A stretch of DNA of 64,000 nucleotides, from assembly GCA_949987705.1 (NCBI GenBank), contig OX465281.1, positions 191,939,112 through 192,003,111 of the forward strand, written 5' to 3'. Source of the stretch: Thereva unica (Eukaryota > Arthropoda > Insecta > Diptera > Therevidae). A program made the position numbers and the translations under genes. Positions 9,931 through 21,252 of this stretch are shown here, piece by piece; position 1 is the first letter of the stretch, and each line of letters opens with the position of its first letter. The notes under the pieces were generated by a model. The model ran no database searches, was not told where the DNA came from, and worked only from the letters and a program-made list of their open reading frames with translations.

Positions 9931-12231
9931 ATATGAGTGTTCTTAAGACCACACTTTAGAAGTAAAACTTTTGTGCCCAACGGCTAGTAATATGCAATAG
10001 ATATAGTGGAAAGTCTGTCGGATCTATAGTACGCTGGAGAAAATTCAGGCCAACGACAGATGCATGAAGAATAGTGACGAATCTACTGACGGACTTGATA
10101 CAAATACTATATGAAAATATTTATGAATTCCTATTTACATTAAAACCTAAAAGTAACCGAGTAAAAATAATTTTTATTGGCTAATTTTCTTAAAAGCATA
10201 CACGCGGTGCACCTAGTACGTATAGCATATTAGTGCAAGGTGCATGTGTTTGTTGTGCATACTTGTGTGTGCTATTTCGAATGCGGCATTACAGAAAAAG
10301 TTAAAAGTAGTCCGACCTTTGCGTGGCATGCATTTCATTCATGGAACATTCCGTCAGGTCGCATTTGAATACACACGCTTCTATACTATTTATCAACGAA
10401 TTGAACGCATGTAAGCTTGGATATGTCACCAGCTGTATGCATGCTCCGCTCTCGCTACATTCATGATCATTAATGAGGTGAGTTACACGGCATAACACTT
10501 TCTGCTGTAACAAACCGGTTTGTGCGTGTTATACGAATTACACGATAAACTGACTGTTCTGCATTTTTTCGTGTAACAATTCCATTGTCTATGTAGCTGT
10601 GTACAAACTGTCAGTTAAGCTAAGTCATTTTCGTAGGCCCCGAGAATGAAATTATGATTGTGTTAGTGTGTTGCTCTGTGCAGTCGAGAATTTTTTGGGG
10701 TGCACAAGTAACAAACTTCCCCGCGACCCCTTGCCTATAAAACCGGTTTATTGGAATTATTGGAAGTGTTGATGGAAGAAATGTTATGCCGTGTAACTTG
10801 CCTCAATAATTGCATCCGCATCGGCATAGACTATTCCAAACCCAAGTATTGTTTTTCCAAGCAGTCCACCAACCACATCCAATGAAGCTTTACATACGCG
10901 AGCCGCTTTACCTACGCGAACGAGAGCCAGTCTACTCGAGTATTGTATTGGCACCCTTTATGGCCACCTAGCCAATTACCTGATTTCTTCGTCCCATACA
11001 ATCTTTTAGGGAGCCAATTAATTTTAAACGGAGCAAAAAGAAATGCAAAAAACAATCAACCTTTTTTCAAATTCTTCTTTCTAGGCGTAGTTGAAAATAA
11101 TTTATTTTATCTGATTAAACCGAATTTGAAGCATAGAGTTGAAAAAACATTTTTTTCAAACCTTAATATTTTCAGCCGATGTAGGGATAGTTTCAGCCCT
11201 TTACTATTATCCCTTATCATAAAATTTGCTTTGTTATAAATCAACCACTTTTGAATATAATTATAAATATTGCAAAAAATGTATTTTATTGGATTGTTTT
11301 TGATTATAATTAAAATTATCGCAAAAACACTTAAAAAGGGAGTTTTTAAGCATATTTAAAGGTGACATGCATATTTTAAGACTGTGGGACCCCGATTTTC
11401 GTAATCAGCGACCCAAAAAACATATCAGGAAAGATTTCACAACAGTGTAATGCTTTGACATAAACGATTCGTCGATTTGTGCAAGTTAAAAAAATTGTAA
11501 TTTAAAAAGGGGAAAAGTCCAGCACATCTCACCAAAGGGGAAGTGGGTGCCAATTTAAAACAAGAGCACCTAACACAGTTAATTCACCACTCCCTTATGG
11601 TATTCTAAGCACCCAAACCACTGACATACGGTTTTAACAGCGGTTTTATCAATTGAAGCGTGCAAAAAGTATTTTATATTGGAGACAATTACAAATTAAA
11701 CGTAAGAGATGTATTGTTCATTTCTTCTTTCATTTTTGTTTACATCGTTTGGCATTTTAATAAAGTCTCAAGTGTTTATACCGTAACTTCCCGGCAGTGC
11801 CACATGTTTGGCCACGCCAAAAAGCAAATCCACTTGGTCAGGCTGCGCCAAAAATTCCTGTCGTGTATGCCGCTTCCAACATGTCAGTCAACTCCAAAGT
11901 GTCCGCGGCCTAAGCCCGGCCAGTGACCAAACCACAAGAAAAATCTCAAATAATTCACCTCTACATAAAAGTGAATTTGTATTCCTATAATGAGATAAAG
12001 CAAAGTCTGGGCGACAACGTAGCTAACATGCCAGAAAATTTATGCAGTAAGGCAGACTGTATTTTAACTGTTGCACACACAGCCCCGAGTTTCTTCGGCT
12101 CTTGTACCCCGTCCGCCCCATTTCCCATCGTTATACGAAAGTTCTGACGATTTTTCATGTGTGAGAGCGTTACGCGAATGAAATTGATTCACTCTCATGT
12201 AAATTTTTTTAAGCAAACATCCCTAAAGAAG
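9931..12231 (+). repeat. 2.2 kb non-coding dispersed repeat, copy L
   Basis: From ATATGAGTGT-K-CTTAAGACC at 9931 to CCCTAAAGAAGT at about 12231 this segment is matched, in reverse orientation, by 57399-59542. Differences are copy-specific indels: copy L carries a 330 bp MITE (10475-10804) and lacks about 200 bp present in copy R at 59045-59255. Open frames are short and not conserved as protein, so the family looks non-autonomous. Ends are inferred from where the two copies stop matching. No terminal inverted repeat or duplication is clear, so the class is unknown. Confidence 0.85.
10475..10804. mobile_element. Harbinger-like MITE, 330 bp, 3 bp duplication
   Basis: Terminal inverted repeats read GAGGTGAGTTACACGGCATA at the left and, reversed from the right, GAGGCAAGTTACACGGCATA (two mismatches). 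It is flanked by AAT on both sides (10472-10474, 10805-10807). Copy R of the host repeat has the empty site with a single AAT near 58810, which proves insertion. A 3 bp duplication and GAG ends fit PIF/Harbinger, and the transposase remnant at 55629-56065 ends in a similar GAG...TTACACCGCAT. Confidence 0.85.
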
Positions 12232-12279
12232 TCGAAATCGAAGCCGAAGCCGAAGCCACCATTGTGTCACGGCCTTAAC

Positions 12280-12665
12280 TTTTTTTAAGCTATGATGATT
12301 TATTGTAGTATAATAAACTAAGCCTGCGTTGATGGTAAAATCTCAAAGCGGCGACTAATTAAAACCTTTGGTACATATTCAATTGTGACCTATAACACAA
12401 TCTATAATAAGCTAAATAAGCCAAATCCGTTCTTAACTAAAACTTTTATTTCACGTTGCATTGATTTAATTATTGTCATAATACTGTATCCTAGTTTGGC
12501 CATGGAGATTCATAAGTATTACACTGACCAACGCTATATATAATTAATCTTGAAAAGTTTTTGTTAAAGGCTTATGTAGGTTATAAGTTGTGAGACTTTG
12601 CGTAATCTAAAACTTAACAAAGTATTTAACAAACACTACAATAAATCATCATAGCTTAAAAAAAA
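12280..12665. mobile_element. MITE, about 386 bp, 28 bp inverted ends
   Basis: TTTTTTAAGCTATGATGATT then TATTGTAG at about 12281-12308 is repeated in reverse at about 12638-12665. The interior is AT-rich and non-coding. The target duplication is obscured by the A/T run at the tips. Confidence 0.75.
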
Positions 12666-12720
12666 CGAGTGTGCGTAGGACCACACTTTAGAAGTGTTAA
12701 CTTCTATGGCTAGTCTAAAT
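12666..12720 (+). repeat. Fragment of the 2.2 kb repeat family end
   Basis: GACCACACTTTAGAAGT followed by a degraded GGCTAGT block resembles the outer end of copy L (9944-9990) in the same orientation. Similarity fades after about 50 bases. Confidence 0.5.
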
Positions 12721-12899
12721 GTCCAAATCAATCTTAAAACAGGACGATAAGGATTACTATATTTTATTTATGAATATTCTGTTAAAGTTTATTTAATTGT
12801 TACTTATATGCACTCACTCCGAAATATGTTGCAATGTTTTGGAAATTAAACTATTTATCTTAAACTTATCACACAAAGATCGGACGATGGATGACTGGG

Positions 12900-13205
12900 A
12901 TAATGTAGTTTTTACTAAAAATAGTAGATAATATATAGTAATAAATACATAGTACATAGTTCATAGGAAATATGTAGTACATAGTACACAGTACTTATCG
13001 TCGGGTTGATGCAATAGTCACGAAACAGAAATTTTTGCTATTTTAAACATTGTGCAAATATGCAAAAAAGTCATATTATATTCAGCCAAAGTCACGGATC
13101 TAAATTTTTATGGGAATCTACTGGATTCAATTTGAATTTTTTCAGAACATAGTACATAATACAGTACATTGTATATAGTACGTAATAGATAATATATAAT
13201 ACATA
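12900..13205. repeat. AT-rich low-complexity tract (ATAGTACATAG-like)
   Basis: Dense imperfect repeats of the type TAGTACATAG, for instance around 12945-12995 and 13145-13200. No gene. Confidence 0.6.
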
Positions 13206-15700
13206 GAAAATAATATAACATACCAGTAGGGAATGGAAGTACTGGAAAAACTACTTCTACTGAAGCAGTTCAGTACTTCCACCCAGTACAAAAAAGGCTT
13301 TACATTAACACGGCGATGGCTTAGGCTGGGAAGTACTTCTTTTTCCCTTCCATAGAATGTGTTTTGGAAGTACTTATACTACATTTATTATTAAACTCAT
13401 AATACAAAGTTATTATACTGTAAATTTTTGTAATATAATTTAGTTGGGGTAGGCGTGAAGGGGTGGGGTAGCTTGAAGTAAGATTAAGCGATTTATATTT
13501 ATCTCATAAACATAAGTTCAAATATATGTATGTTTATAAATTATAGATATAAAACTTAATGGCTGAGATAACTGAGATGATTAACAAGAAAACGACCAGC
13601 TACGAAGTTTTTCAACAAGCTTTTTGCGCGAAATCAAACGCTTGGTCACCAAACCCATTGTCCTCTGCATTACTTATAAGTCATTACAGAAAACACTAAA
13701 TAAAGAAGTACTTCCAAATCGACTTCCCACAGTAAATACTTGCGATTTTCCCTATTGGTATACTAACCCAAAATTGTCCCTATTGGGATACTTCCCTATT
13801 TCTCTCCAAAACCATCCTGGAATCACCCTTGAAAATATTAGCCACGTAGTGCAACAGAGGATATATTGAACGTCTGGTGACCTATGCAAGTTGCGAATTA
13901 GGGGATGAGTATTTTAAATCTTTAAAACGGCGATATCTCATGAACGGCGATTCGTACGGGAAAATGTATAATATAATTTTTTGTAGATAATTGCATGATC
14001 TATAAACTTTGTAAACAATATTTTAGGATAGGACTTTCCGTTTAAGAGATATTAGCCAAAAACGAAATTTTCTGTTTTTAGGGTTTTTTTTAGGGGTAGC
14101 GTACAACCAATTTTCCGAAACTCTTTTTTAACATATTCTACTCACGAAAAACTATATTTTTAGAAAAAGTTTCGTCAGTTAACATTTAGTCTGACTCTGA
14201 CGACTCAACTATAATGAAATAACAAAAATAGCGTTTTGTTAAATGAATATTTACAGCGTTCTGGCGGCACTTTAGTGAGGGGGAAATGTTCTGGCAATAA
14301 TTTTTATAAAAGAGAATACCATCAAAAATAATCTCCTGAAAATTCATGACTAATACTATAACAAAATTGAACTTTATTTCCTACCCCCTTTGTAACTTTA
14401 GGGTACTACATTCCGGCCACTGGGGGTTGCCAGAATTAGCTTTTATTGTTCACCAGGTGTATAAGATTCAGTGTGGAAATTTTCATGACTAATGAAATGA
14501 CAACCCAAAATACGTCGCTGGCTCTTCCTCTATTTGTTTTGCTTTATAAGAGGGGTTCGGGGGGTTCGTTGTTGTGTGAATATTGTATACAGAATTTCGT
14601 GCGTGGTTGCAATCACGTAGTTGGTAACGACACCGAGGGTAACATGTAACTAGCCTCTGTTTGCATACTTGTCTTGTTTTATAGCTTGTCGTTCAAATAT
14701 AATAGATCTTGCCCCTAATAAAGAAAGAATATGGGATGCGCCATCTAGATCAAGGATGAGCAACCTTTTTATAACATGGGTAAAATAAATTTAGCGTTTT
14801 TTCCGCGGGGTGTAGTAGTCAATTAATATCATCTCAATTTTTATAGAGTTTAGCCGAACTTACACGAGGCAGTACATTATTCCCTTACGCGATGATAATT
14901 TGTGAGGCCTAAATTTTAATGTCCTACTGGTATAGGAGTGTGTATCGAGATAGCGAGATAGAGGCGAGATATGACTGCAAAGGCGTACTGTAGAGACATT
15001 TCTTAAGTTTATAACAGAACAAATCCTTTCTGTCCGTTTTAAAAGTTGGAAACATTGAAATTTCCATAAGCTTCCCATGACACAAACGGAGCGGCCACAA
15101 TCAAGCGGATGGAACGGGAAAGAAAAATAAATAAAAAACGAGCGGCGGAGCGGATTAATTCTGTTTGAGGCTTTACTTATTTTGCGGCAGCAAAAATTCC
15201 GACTTGAAATTAGGTGAGGTGAGATTGTAAAATATAAATATTGATTGTGAAGGTATAAGCTTCTGACTTACTCTGAGGCAGTTTAGAATTGACTGACTTT
15301 CTCTAAGGCATAATAGAATCAAACTCGTAAAAAAGCCTGTTTATTGTCCTTCTTTTTTAACATTTTCTTATTTTTGTCATTTTGGCTTTACAATGGCACC
15401 TCGCCTAATTTGAGGTATGGCATTGTATTGCCTCAAAAGAAAAAACAGGCACCTCTTACAAACTCATTTTTTAATTGTGTTCTACCCAACTCAAAATATT
15501 TAGTCATCATTTGAAGTGAAAGAAGGTTGTATTACCTAAATCACACTGTCTATCTATTTTTTATAATTTTTTCCAGAAAATAGATGGATGCCCATCGTTG
15601 ATCTAGTCTTCGGTATATCAATTTCAATATTGGTTAACTCTGACGTTTTTAAGCCGGTTTTGACAAAAGAGCGAGATTTATCCAGGATATTCTGTATCAT
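13206..15700. other. No assignable gene
   Basis: AT-rich DNA. GGAAGTACTT-type motifs recur between 13240 and 13390 in both orientations and may be a degraded MITE. Short frames at 13624, 14446 and 14860 show no known motif. Confidence 0.5.
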
Positions 15701-15710
15701 TTATTTCAAA

Positions 15711-16300
15711 TCAGTTTTTAAAAACAATGTCGATTAAATGACCACCCCCATTCGATACGCGAAAGGCAGCTCTCTTACGGGCATCTTGCATATCATTAAC
15801 TAGCATTTCAGGCGTTATAGCAGCTATTTCGATTCGTATGTTAGCTTTGAGTTCGTCAATAGTCTTTGGAAAAAGTCTGGTGCCGTTGAATCCGGAGAAC
15901 GGGGAGGCCACTACAAAACACAATTTTTCGACCCAACGTGTCTCGGGTACATCGTAGCGGCTGCAGTGTGACAAGGTTCGCCGTCTTGTTGAAAATAGAA
16001 GTTCGTCAGATCTTTAGCACGCATTTTCCGACAAATAAACTCCTCCAGCATCCAACGATAGCGTGCTGATGGTTTCTCGAACATTGAAGAAAAATGGTCC
16101 CGTGATGGGTTTGTAGCACACTCTGGCCCAAACAGTGGGTTCTTCGTCGTACAGTGGTGTTTCGTGAATGACGTATGGGTTCTCTGTTCCCCAAATTTGA
16201 CAGTTCTGTTTATTGACTCCATCAGACAATGTAGCGTGAGTTTTCGGTGTGTTTTGACTCATACCTAAAATGGTACTCAATGACGTTTCAGAATTGTGTA
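15711..16300 (-). pseudogene. Tc1/mariner-superfamily (IS630-type) transposase remnant
   Basis: Reverse-strand pieces in different frames assemble in the order of a mariner-like transposase catalytic domain. The first (about 16280-16020) has NKQNCQIWGTENPYVIHETP, then RYRWMLEEF. The second (to about 15911) has FYFQQDGEPCHTAAATM, which includes the second catalytic aspartate block. The last (15900-15711) is TIDELKANIRIEI ... GGGHLIDIVFKN, the usual C-terminal tail. The segment with the third acidic residue (the WPPRSPDLTPLD-type block) is not recognisable, so it has been lost or diverged. At least two frameshifts. No inverted ends located. Non-functional relic. Confidence 0.8.
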
Positions 16301-16511
16301 CATTTGTTGAAATCGGCTAAAAAATGCCAGAGTTATTCAATATTAAAATACCGAAGGTCTAGATGGAACACCCGTAAAAAGATGTGAACTATAATGTGAA
16401 AATCAATTTTCACGAATATTTATTAAAAAATATGACTTCAAAATCAAGCACAGGACCTTAAGCCCCCCCCCTCCAAAGGCACCGTAATATAGAGGTCGTA
16501 TAAAATTATGA

Positions 16512-17327
16512 TGGTACACTACACTTTGTATTTGGCACACTCGCACCAATTATAATAAATGATGTCATTTTGCCTTATGTTGACTCAGTCAGAAACCTAG
16601 GTGTTGTGTTTAATTCTAAATTTAGCTGTTGTAGTCATACGAGCAGAATTCTGCAAAAAGTCTATGGATGCTTACGTCAAATATGGGTAAGCTCTAGCCT
16701 TCTCACACCTGATATGCGTAAAATGCTTGTGATTGCTCTAATTATGCCCCACTTGAGGAATGGTAGTCTAATTTTCCCGAAACTTGATTCAGTGTGTATG
16801 AGAAAAATGGAAGTTGCATTTAACGATTGTCTTCGTTTCGTCTATAGGCTAAGACGGCATGATCATATTACACCATATGCATCCAGCTTATTGGGTCTTA
16901 CCTTTGCAAACCATCGCTCGTACCACGAATTAAAATTTATCTTTAAGCTTATGAATAAAATGTGTCCACGTTATTTGTTTGAGAAACTACGTTTCTTACA
17001 ATCCAATAGGCAGGTAACATTATTGATTCCTAGGTGTAACTCGTCATTTGGTGATTGTTCTTACTTTGTCCAAGTTGCGCGTAAATGGAATGCCTTGCCC
17101 TGTGGTATTCGGAGTGCGACATCTAGCCGAACTTTCAGCAAGCTTTTAAAAGACCACTATAGTTGATTCTTTCTTTCCACTCTTTCTCTTTCTTTCTCTC
17201 TTATCTGCTTCTCTCATTCTTTTCTCTTTTATCAATTGTTCAAATTTTTTTTCCTCTTCTTTTATGTACAGTTAGATGTTTAATCTTTGTGCTCTACCAA
17301 TAAATGTTATTATTATTATTATTATAA
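16512..17327 (+). pseudogene. CR1/Jockey-like non-LTR element, 3' fragment
   Basis: A 198-codon open frame (16570-17166) encodes only the C-terminal, post-catalytic part of a non-LTR reverse transcriptase ORF2: VRNLGVVFNSKFSCC, then VAFNDCLRFVYRLRRHDHI and the WNALPCGIR tail. The same blocks occur in the longer copies at 32331-35156 and 47603-50271. It is followed by a T-rich 3' UTR and a (TTA)n tail at 17307-17325. This is the classic 5'-truncated insertion product of target-primed reverse transcription. The 5' junction near 16512 is approximate and no clear duplication is seen. Confidence 0.85.
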
Positions 17328-18607
17328 CATAGCACCCCAATGAATATTACATATACAATTTTTAAGAATTAAATCGTCGCCTTGGTGGTGAAAAGAGCTA
17401 AGCAAAATATTGTCAATAACTTCGAAAATAATATATGAGCATACTTAATCGAACTTTCGAAATTTAAACACCTTAATTTATTACCTTCTTACAAAAAATT
17501 ATAGAAATCTGGATTCAAATAGAAGAGATACAACGAAAATAAATTTTTTGTAGGTACCTTCTTTTTTCAATTGTCTATATCTTGAAACCAATCTAGTGTG
17601 GAATAGCTCCCTTCACTACTAAGGCGACGAAATATGAACTACAATAAGTCATTATCGCCCAACCACTACCCAAATCAATTCCAACCTGAATTCCAGTTTT
17701 TACTTAAGTAAGATATCATTTTTCTATAAAATATTTAACTTTAAATGCCCAAATTCTAAATTATCATTTTAATTTTCAATTTACCATCATTTCACGTAAA
17801 TATCATTTCACCTGTCATGGTCGAAAATGGTGTTTTTGTACTTGAAATTGGATTAATGTTTACCAATTGATAGCAAATGCCAAGAAATCAATGACCAAAG
17901 CAAAGAAACGTGCAAAGATTAAATATGTACATTTATGGGTCAAGAGCACTAAAAATCGCCAGTATACGAAGCTCTTTAGTGATTCCAAAAGCGTCTGGGA
18001 TAAAATGTGCTCGTGGTATTAAAAACAAAATAATATCATCGATTCCAATCGTCTGCAATCAAATCCAATGCTGTTCGTGTAAAATAAAATAAAATAAAAC
18101 ATAAATACAAAAGCAATTTTATGCAATTTTAAAAACTAATTACATTGTTCTCTTTTCATACAGGTATACGCGAAAAAGGACTCGATAGTCACCGTGGCAG
18201 GACTAACACATCTGACAACTTTTAATTCAATACAAACCGTCATAAGGAGGGGAACTGGAAGTAAGTGAAACTTTTAATTAATTTATTAATTATGCATTTA
18301 ATTACGTGTGAGATTATTCGAGATACTATATCCCAAAAGGGAGAGGTATGATTAGTTCGCAGTTGATTAAAATCATAATTTACTAAGCACCTTTTGAATA
18401 ATCTTTTAATGAAAGTGCAAAAGTTGTTATACATTTTGGTATTGTGACTTTTTAAAATTGGTGAAATGTGAGGGATTATAGTGCTACAGTTCTATTAATT
18501 TTATGAAAAGGAGTCGCTTTCGGTGCTAGAAATTAAATGACACTAGGATAAAATAAGTTGGCTGAGGGATAAAATAAGTTGGCAAAATCGAACCGTCGTC
18601 CTCGTCG
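17328..18607. other. No assignable feature
   Basis: AT-rich DNA without recognisable coding or clear repeat pairing inside the window; small frames at 17910 and 18240 have no known motif. Confidence 0.5.
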
Positions 18608-18789
18608 CACAGTGGGACCAAATCCAAAAAAGCTGGCCAAAAGTCTAAAAAAAAAGTTACTAGATTGCGGAATAGTGAGCAATCAATCACGGAAGGTTAG
18701 ATTTTTTGCTACGGAGTGATGAATTTTAGTTGCTACTTTACTTTTTTTTGCTTATTTTTAAACGTTAATATTGTGAAAAAAGGTTAATA

Positions 18790-19253
18790 GTGCAAGATCC
18801 GGTATAAGGAATATATACCCTCATCTGTTATTTGATTATGACAAATATTATATGTTAGATAATATATAAATTGATAAATCGCACATGGGTTGCCTAGCTA
18901 AATCTCATAAAAAAAATTGATTAAATAACAGATGAGGGTACATATATTAACCACGCTTGCTTACCTGTTTATACCTGGCAACCCCACGATTGGCCCGGTA
19001 GAAATCAGGCAACCTCTATTTTTCCTATTCCTTGAGTCGTATTCTGTCAGTTAATGGTCGATTTTTATGATTAACAAATGAGCGAAGTTGGTCCAAAAAG
19101 TTAATTACAACTTCTTTTATTTAACACCTTCGGTATGCGATTTAGCTAGGCAACCCATGTGCAATTTATCAATTTATATATTATCTAACATATAATATTT
19201 GTCATAATCAAATATCAGATGAGGGTATATATTCCTTATACCGGATCTTACAC
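18790..19253. mobile_element. Foldback MITE, 464 bp, 115 bp inverted ends, TA duplication
   Basis: GTGCAAGATCCGGTATAAGG ... down to GGGTTGCCTAGCTAAATC at 18790-18905 recurs in reverse at about 19139-19253. Both ends are flanked by TA (18788-18789, 19254-19255). It is non-coding, with terminal repeats nearly identical by eye. A TA duplication fits a Tc1/mariner-type mobiliser. Confidence 0.85.
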
Positions 19254-19433
19254 TATAACGTTTTCAAAACGCTATAAAAACTTAAGTAACCAAGCAATCG
19301 TGGTCGTTTAAAGTGGAATTTTCTTTGGAAGGTATGTACAGTATAAAAAAATTGTAGTATACCCATTAAGCAAGTAGGTATATAATACACAGTAAGCATC
19401 TTCTACACGTGATTTTTATGAATTAGGATTGTA

Positions 19434-19650
19434 CACTCCGCGACAAAAATATGGCCGCAACCCATTTCTTTCTCTTATTTTAGGTATTTTTGATCAGACC
19501 GCCGTAGCAATAAATTATAATAAACTTCCTTAAAAGACAACTAATTAGGCAAAAAAAAATTCCTGAAAAAAGGATACAGGTAAAAAATATTTCTAGGACA
19601 TTAAAAAATTGGGGGTTTTTCCTGCGACAAAATTATGGCCGCACCCATTA
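19434..19650 (+). repeat. Left terminal inverted repeat of the Tc3-like element
   Basis: Pairs with 23328-23539. Outer motif CGCGACAAAAATATGGCCGC at about 19439-19458; inner motif TGCGACAAAATTATGGCCGC at about 19623-19642. Confidence 0.85.
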
Positions 19651-19694
19651 AATAAAATTCAAAGAACTAGGATGTGTATAAAAATATATATTTT

Positions 19695-20162
19695 TCAAGT
19701 AATTAATAATGTGTCTGTTTTCCTTTCCGTGTCATATAACTGTCTTATGTAATTCTGAGATAAACTGTTCCAATGTTGTTTTATTGAGTTTTTTAGTTCC
19801 ATAGTTTGTAGTAGCACCGGCTTTCTTTTCATTTTTAAACGTTTTATTGAGGATGAACCTTTTAAAATACGTTGCACATTCCTTACGTCGGTGTTGACTC
19901 CTGCCGTAGCTGCAATTTCCCTAGCTGTTTGTGTTGAATTCGATGCAGCACGCAGAATAGCTCTCTTTTGCCGTTCAGTTGTGGCACTTGGACGCCCACT
20001 AGATTTTTTCTTCCCATAGTTCTCCTTATTTTTTAGGTAATTCCTAATTACCTTTTCACTTCTGTTTATTTTTTTACCGATTTGACGGTTGCTCAGTCCT
20101 TGTTCTTTAAATGCACTGATTTTTCCTCTTTCTTCTTCACTTAAACGTTTTCCACTTGCCAT
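19695..20162 (-). pseudogene. Tc3-like transposase, internally deleted
   Basis: 155 codons. Residues 1-60 form the first paired-like helix-turn-helix (LSEEERGKISAFKEQGLSNR ... YLKN). A GRPSATT linker follows, and residues about 68-110 form the second helix-turn-helix (RAASNSTQTAREIAATAGVN), close to the Tc3 pattern. After residue about 120 the protein jumps directly to the normal C-terminal end (KQHWNSLSQNYIRQLYD), so the whole DDE catalytic domain is missing. It could still bind the terminal repeats but cannot catalyse transposition. The family assignment is from motif order and wording; the deletion is seen directly. Confidence 0.85.
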
Positions 20163-20278
20163 ATTTGCATTAGTTCAATTATAATTAATTTCAATTTTAC
20201 ACTTGTATTGCGCACTCTTAATTCTACAATCGACTGCGCATTAAAATTTTAGATATCACTTTTTATAGGCAAAAAACT

Positions 20279-21214
20279 GGGTAGCCTCGAATTGCACATC
20301 TTCCTTTTTTAAGATTTATGATCCCTCGGGTGACAGGGGTCCTGAGCCGGCTACCTGACCCCGAGCTAGAGCATGCGTTGTCGTAAAACTCGTCGCATCT
20401 ACCCAGGACAACGCAAAGAGTGCCCGAGTGAATTGGAATTTTTAACGCATGCACAGGAGCAGGTAAAATATGCTCGGTAGAGTGGAATTTACAACGCGTG
20501 GGCAGGAGAACTTTGAATGTGTGCGTTTAACAAAAATATGTTTTCATGTAAGAAAACTTGCGGGGTATTTTAGCACAAGTTTTAAGATATCTATGAAAAT
20601 TTGTAATTATTAAATTATTTCGATCTTGACTTTTTCCCAAAGGCAGCCAGAAGAATTTTATTTTCGGATAATTTTCGAACACATATCTCGTAAAAAGAAA
20701 TACTTCTGGCAGCCCGGAGGGCTTTTGTCAAGAAATGGATTAAAATAATATTACTTTAAAAGGTTTTAAGATTAATTGCAGCCTGGAGGGCTTTTGTCAA
20801 TAAATACATTGAAATAATATTATGTACTATAAAAAATTTTAGGATTAGTTGCAGCCCGGAGGGCTTTTGTCAATAAATAGATTGAAATAATATTATGTAC
20901 TATAAAAAGTTTTAGGATTAAGAATGGATTAACTAATACCACTATAACAATATTACTGTTAATATTAAAGCATGCTTACATTAACAAAAAATTAAATTTT
21001 CTTAGCTTTATAAAAATTTGAAATTAATTTAACAAATTCCATGCGATGCATTTCATTTCTTTCCGGGTCTTCTGCTTTTTTTGTTTTATAAAATTGTATA
21101 ATTGACTCTACTTCTTCAACTTTACGTCTGAATATAGGATTTCTAACTTTACATCTTTCACCTTGCCGAATACTTTCAATTTTTGCATATGTATCATTTT
21201 GAATTTGCAATAAT
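20279..21214 (+). repeat. MULE left terminal inverted repeat
   Basis: Pairs with 22416-23317. It carries three tandem subterminal units and, on the reverse strand, a copy of the transposase C-terminal coding sequence. It retains a 34 bp segment at about 21143-21176 that the right arm has lost. Confidence 0.88.
20700..20930 (+). repeat. Three tandem subterminal units of about 71-75 bp in the MULE arm
   Basis: Each unit starts GCAGCCYGGAGGGCTTTTGT and ends in an AT-rich stretch with AATAATATTA. They are mirrored at about 22672-22890. Subterminal repeats of this kind often bind transposase; that role is inferred. Confidence 0.8.
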
Positions 21215-21220
21215 GCAATG
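20992..21220 (-). pseudogene. Inverted copy of the MULE transposase C-terminus in the left arm
   Basis: The reverse strand encodes LLQIQNDTYAKIESIRQGER, then a basic stretch, and ends SNFYKAKKI before a stop at 20992. This is the C-terminal tail expected after the FSFL block of the transposase. The gene proper has the same DNA in its right arm but with a 34 bp deletion and a frameshift, so the tail survives intact only here, on the wrong strand and detached from the rest of the gene. The reverse-strand frame continues to 21546, but that upstream part is antisense to the FLYWCH region and not real coding. Confidence 0.75.
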
Positions 21221-21252
21221 CAGTATGTGTTAGTGAACGTGGTCGGAAGGAA

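Noticed and set aside
10301..10513. 70-codon reverse frame, with a counterpart at 58737-58985, as a conserved gene
   Set aside because: Similarity follows from the inverted DNA repeat; the frames have different starts and indel contexts, and no protein motif.
12900..13205. CRISPR-like array
   Set aside because: Irregular AT-rich words without constant repeats or unique spacers, in an insect-like context.
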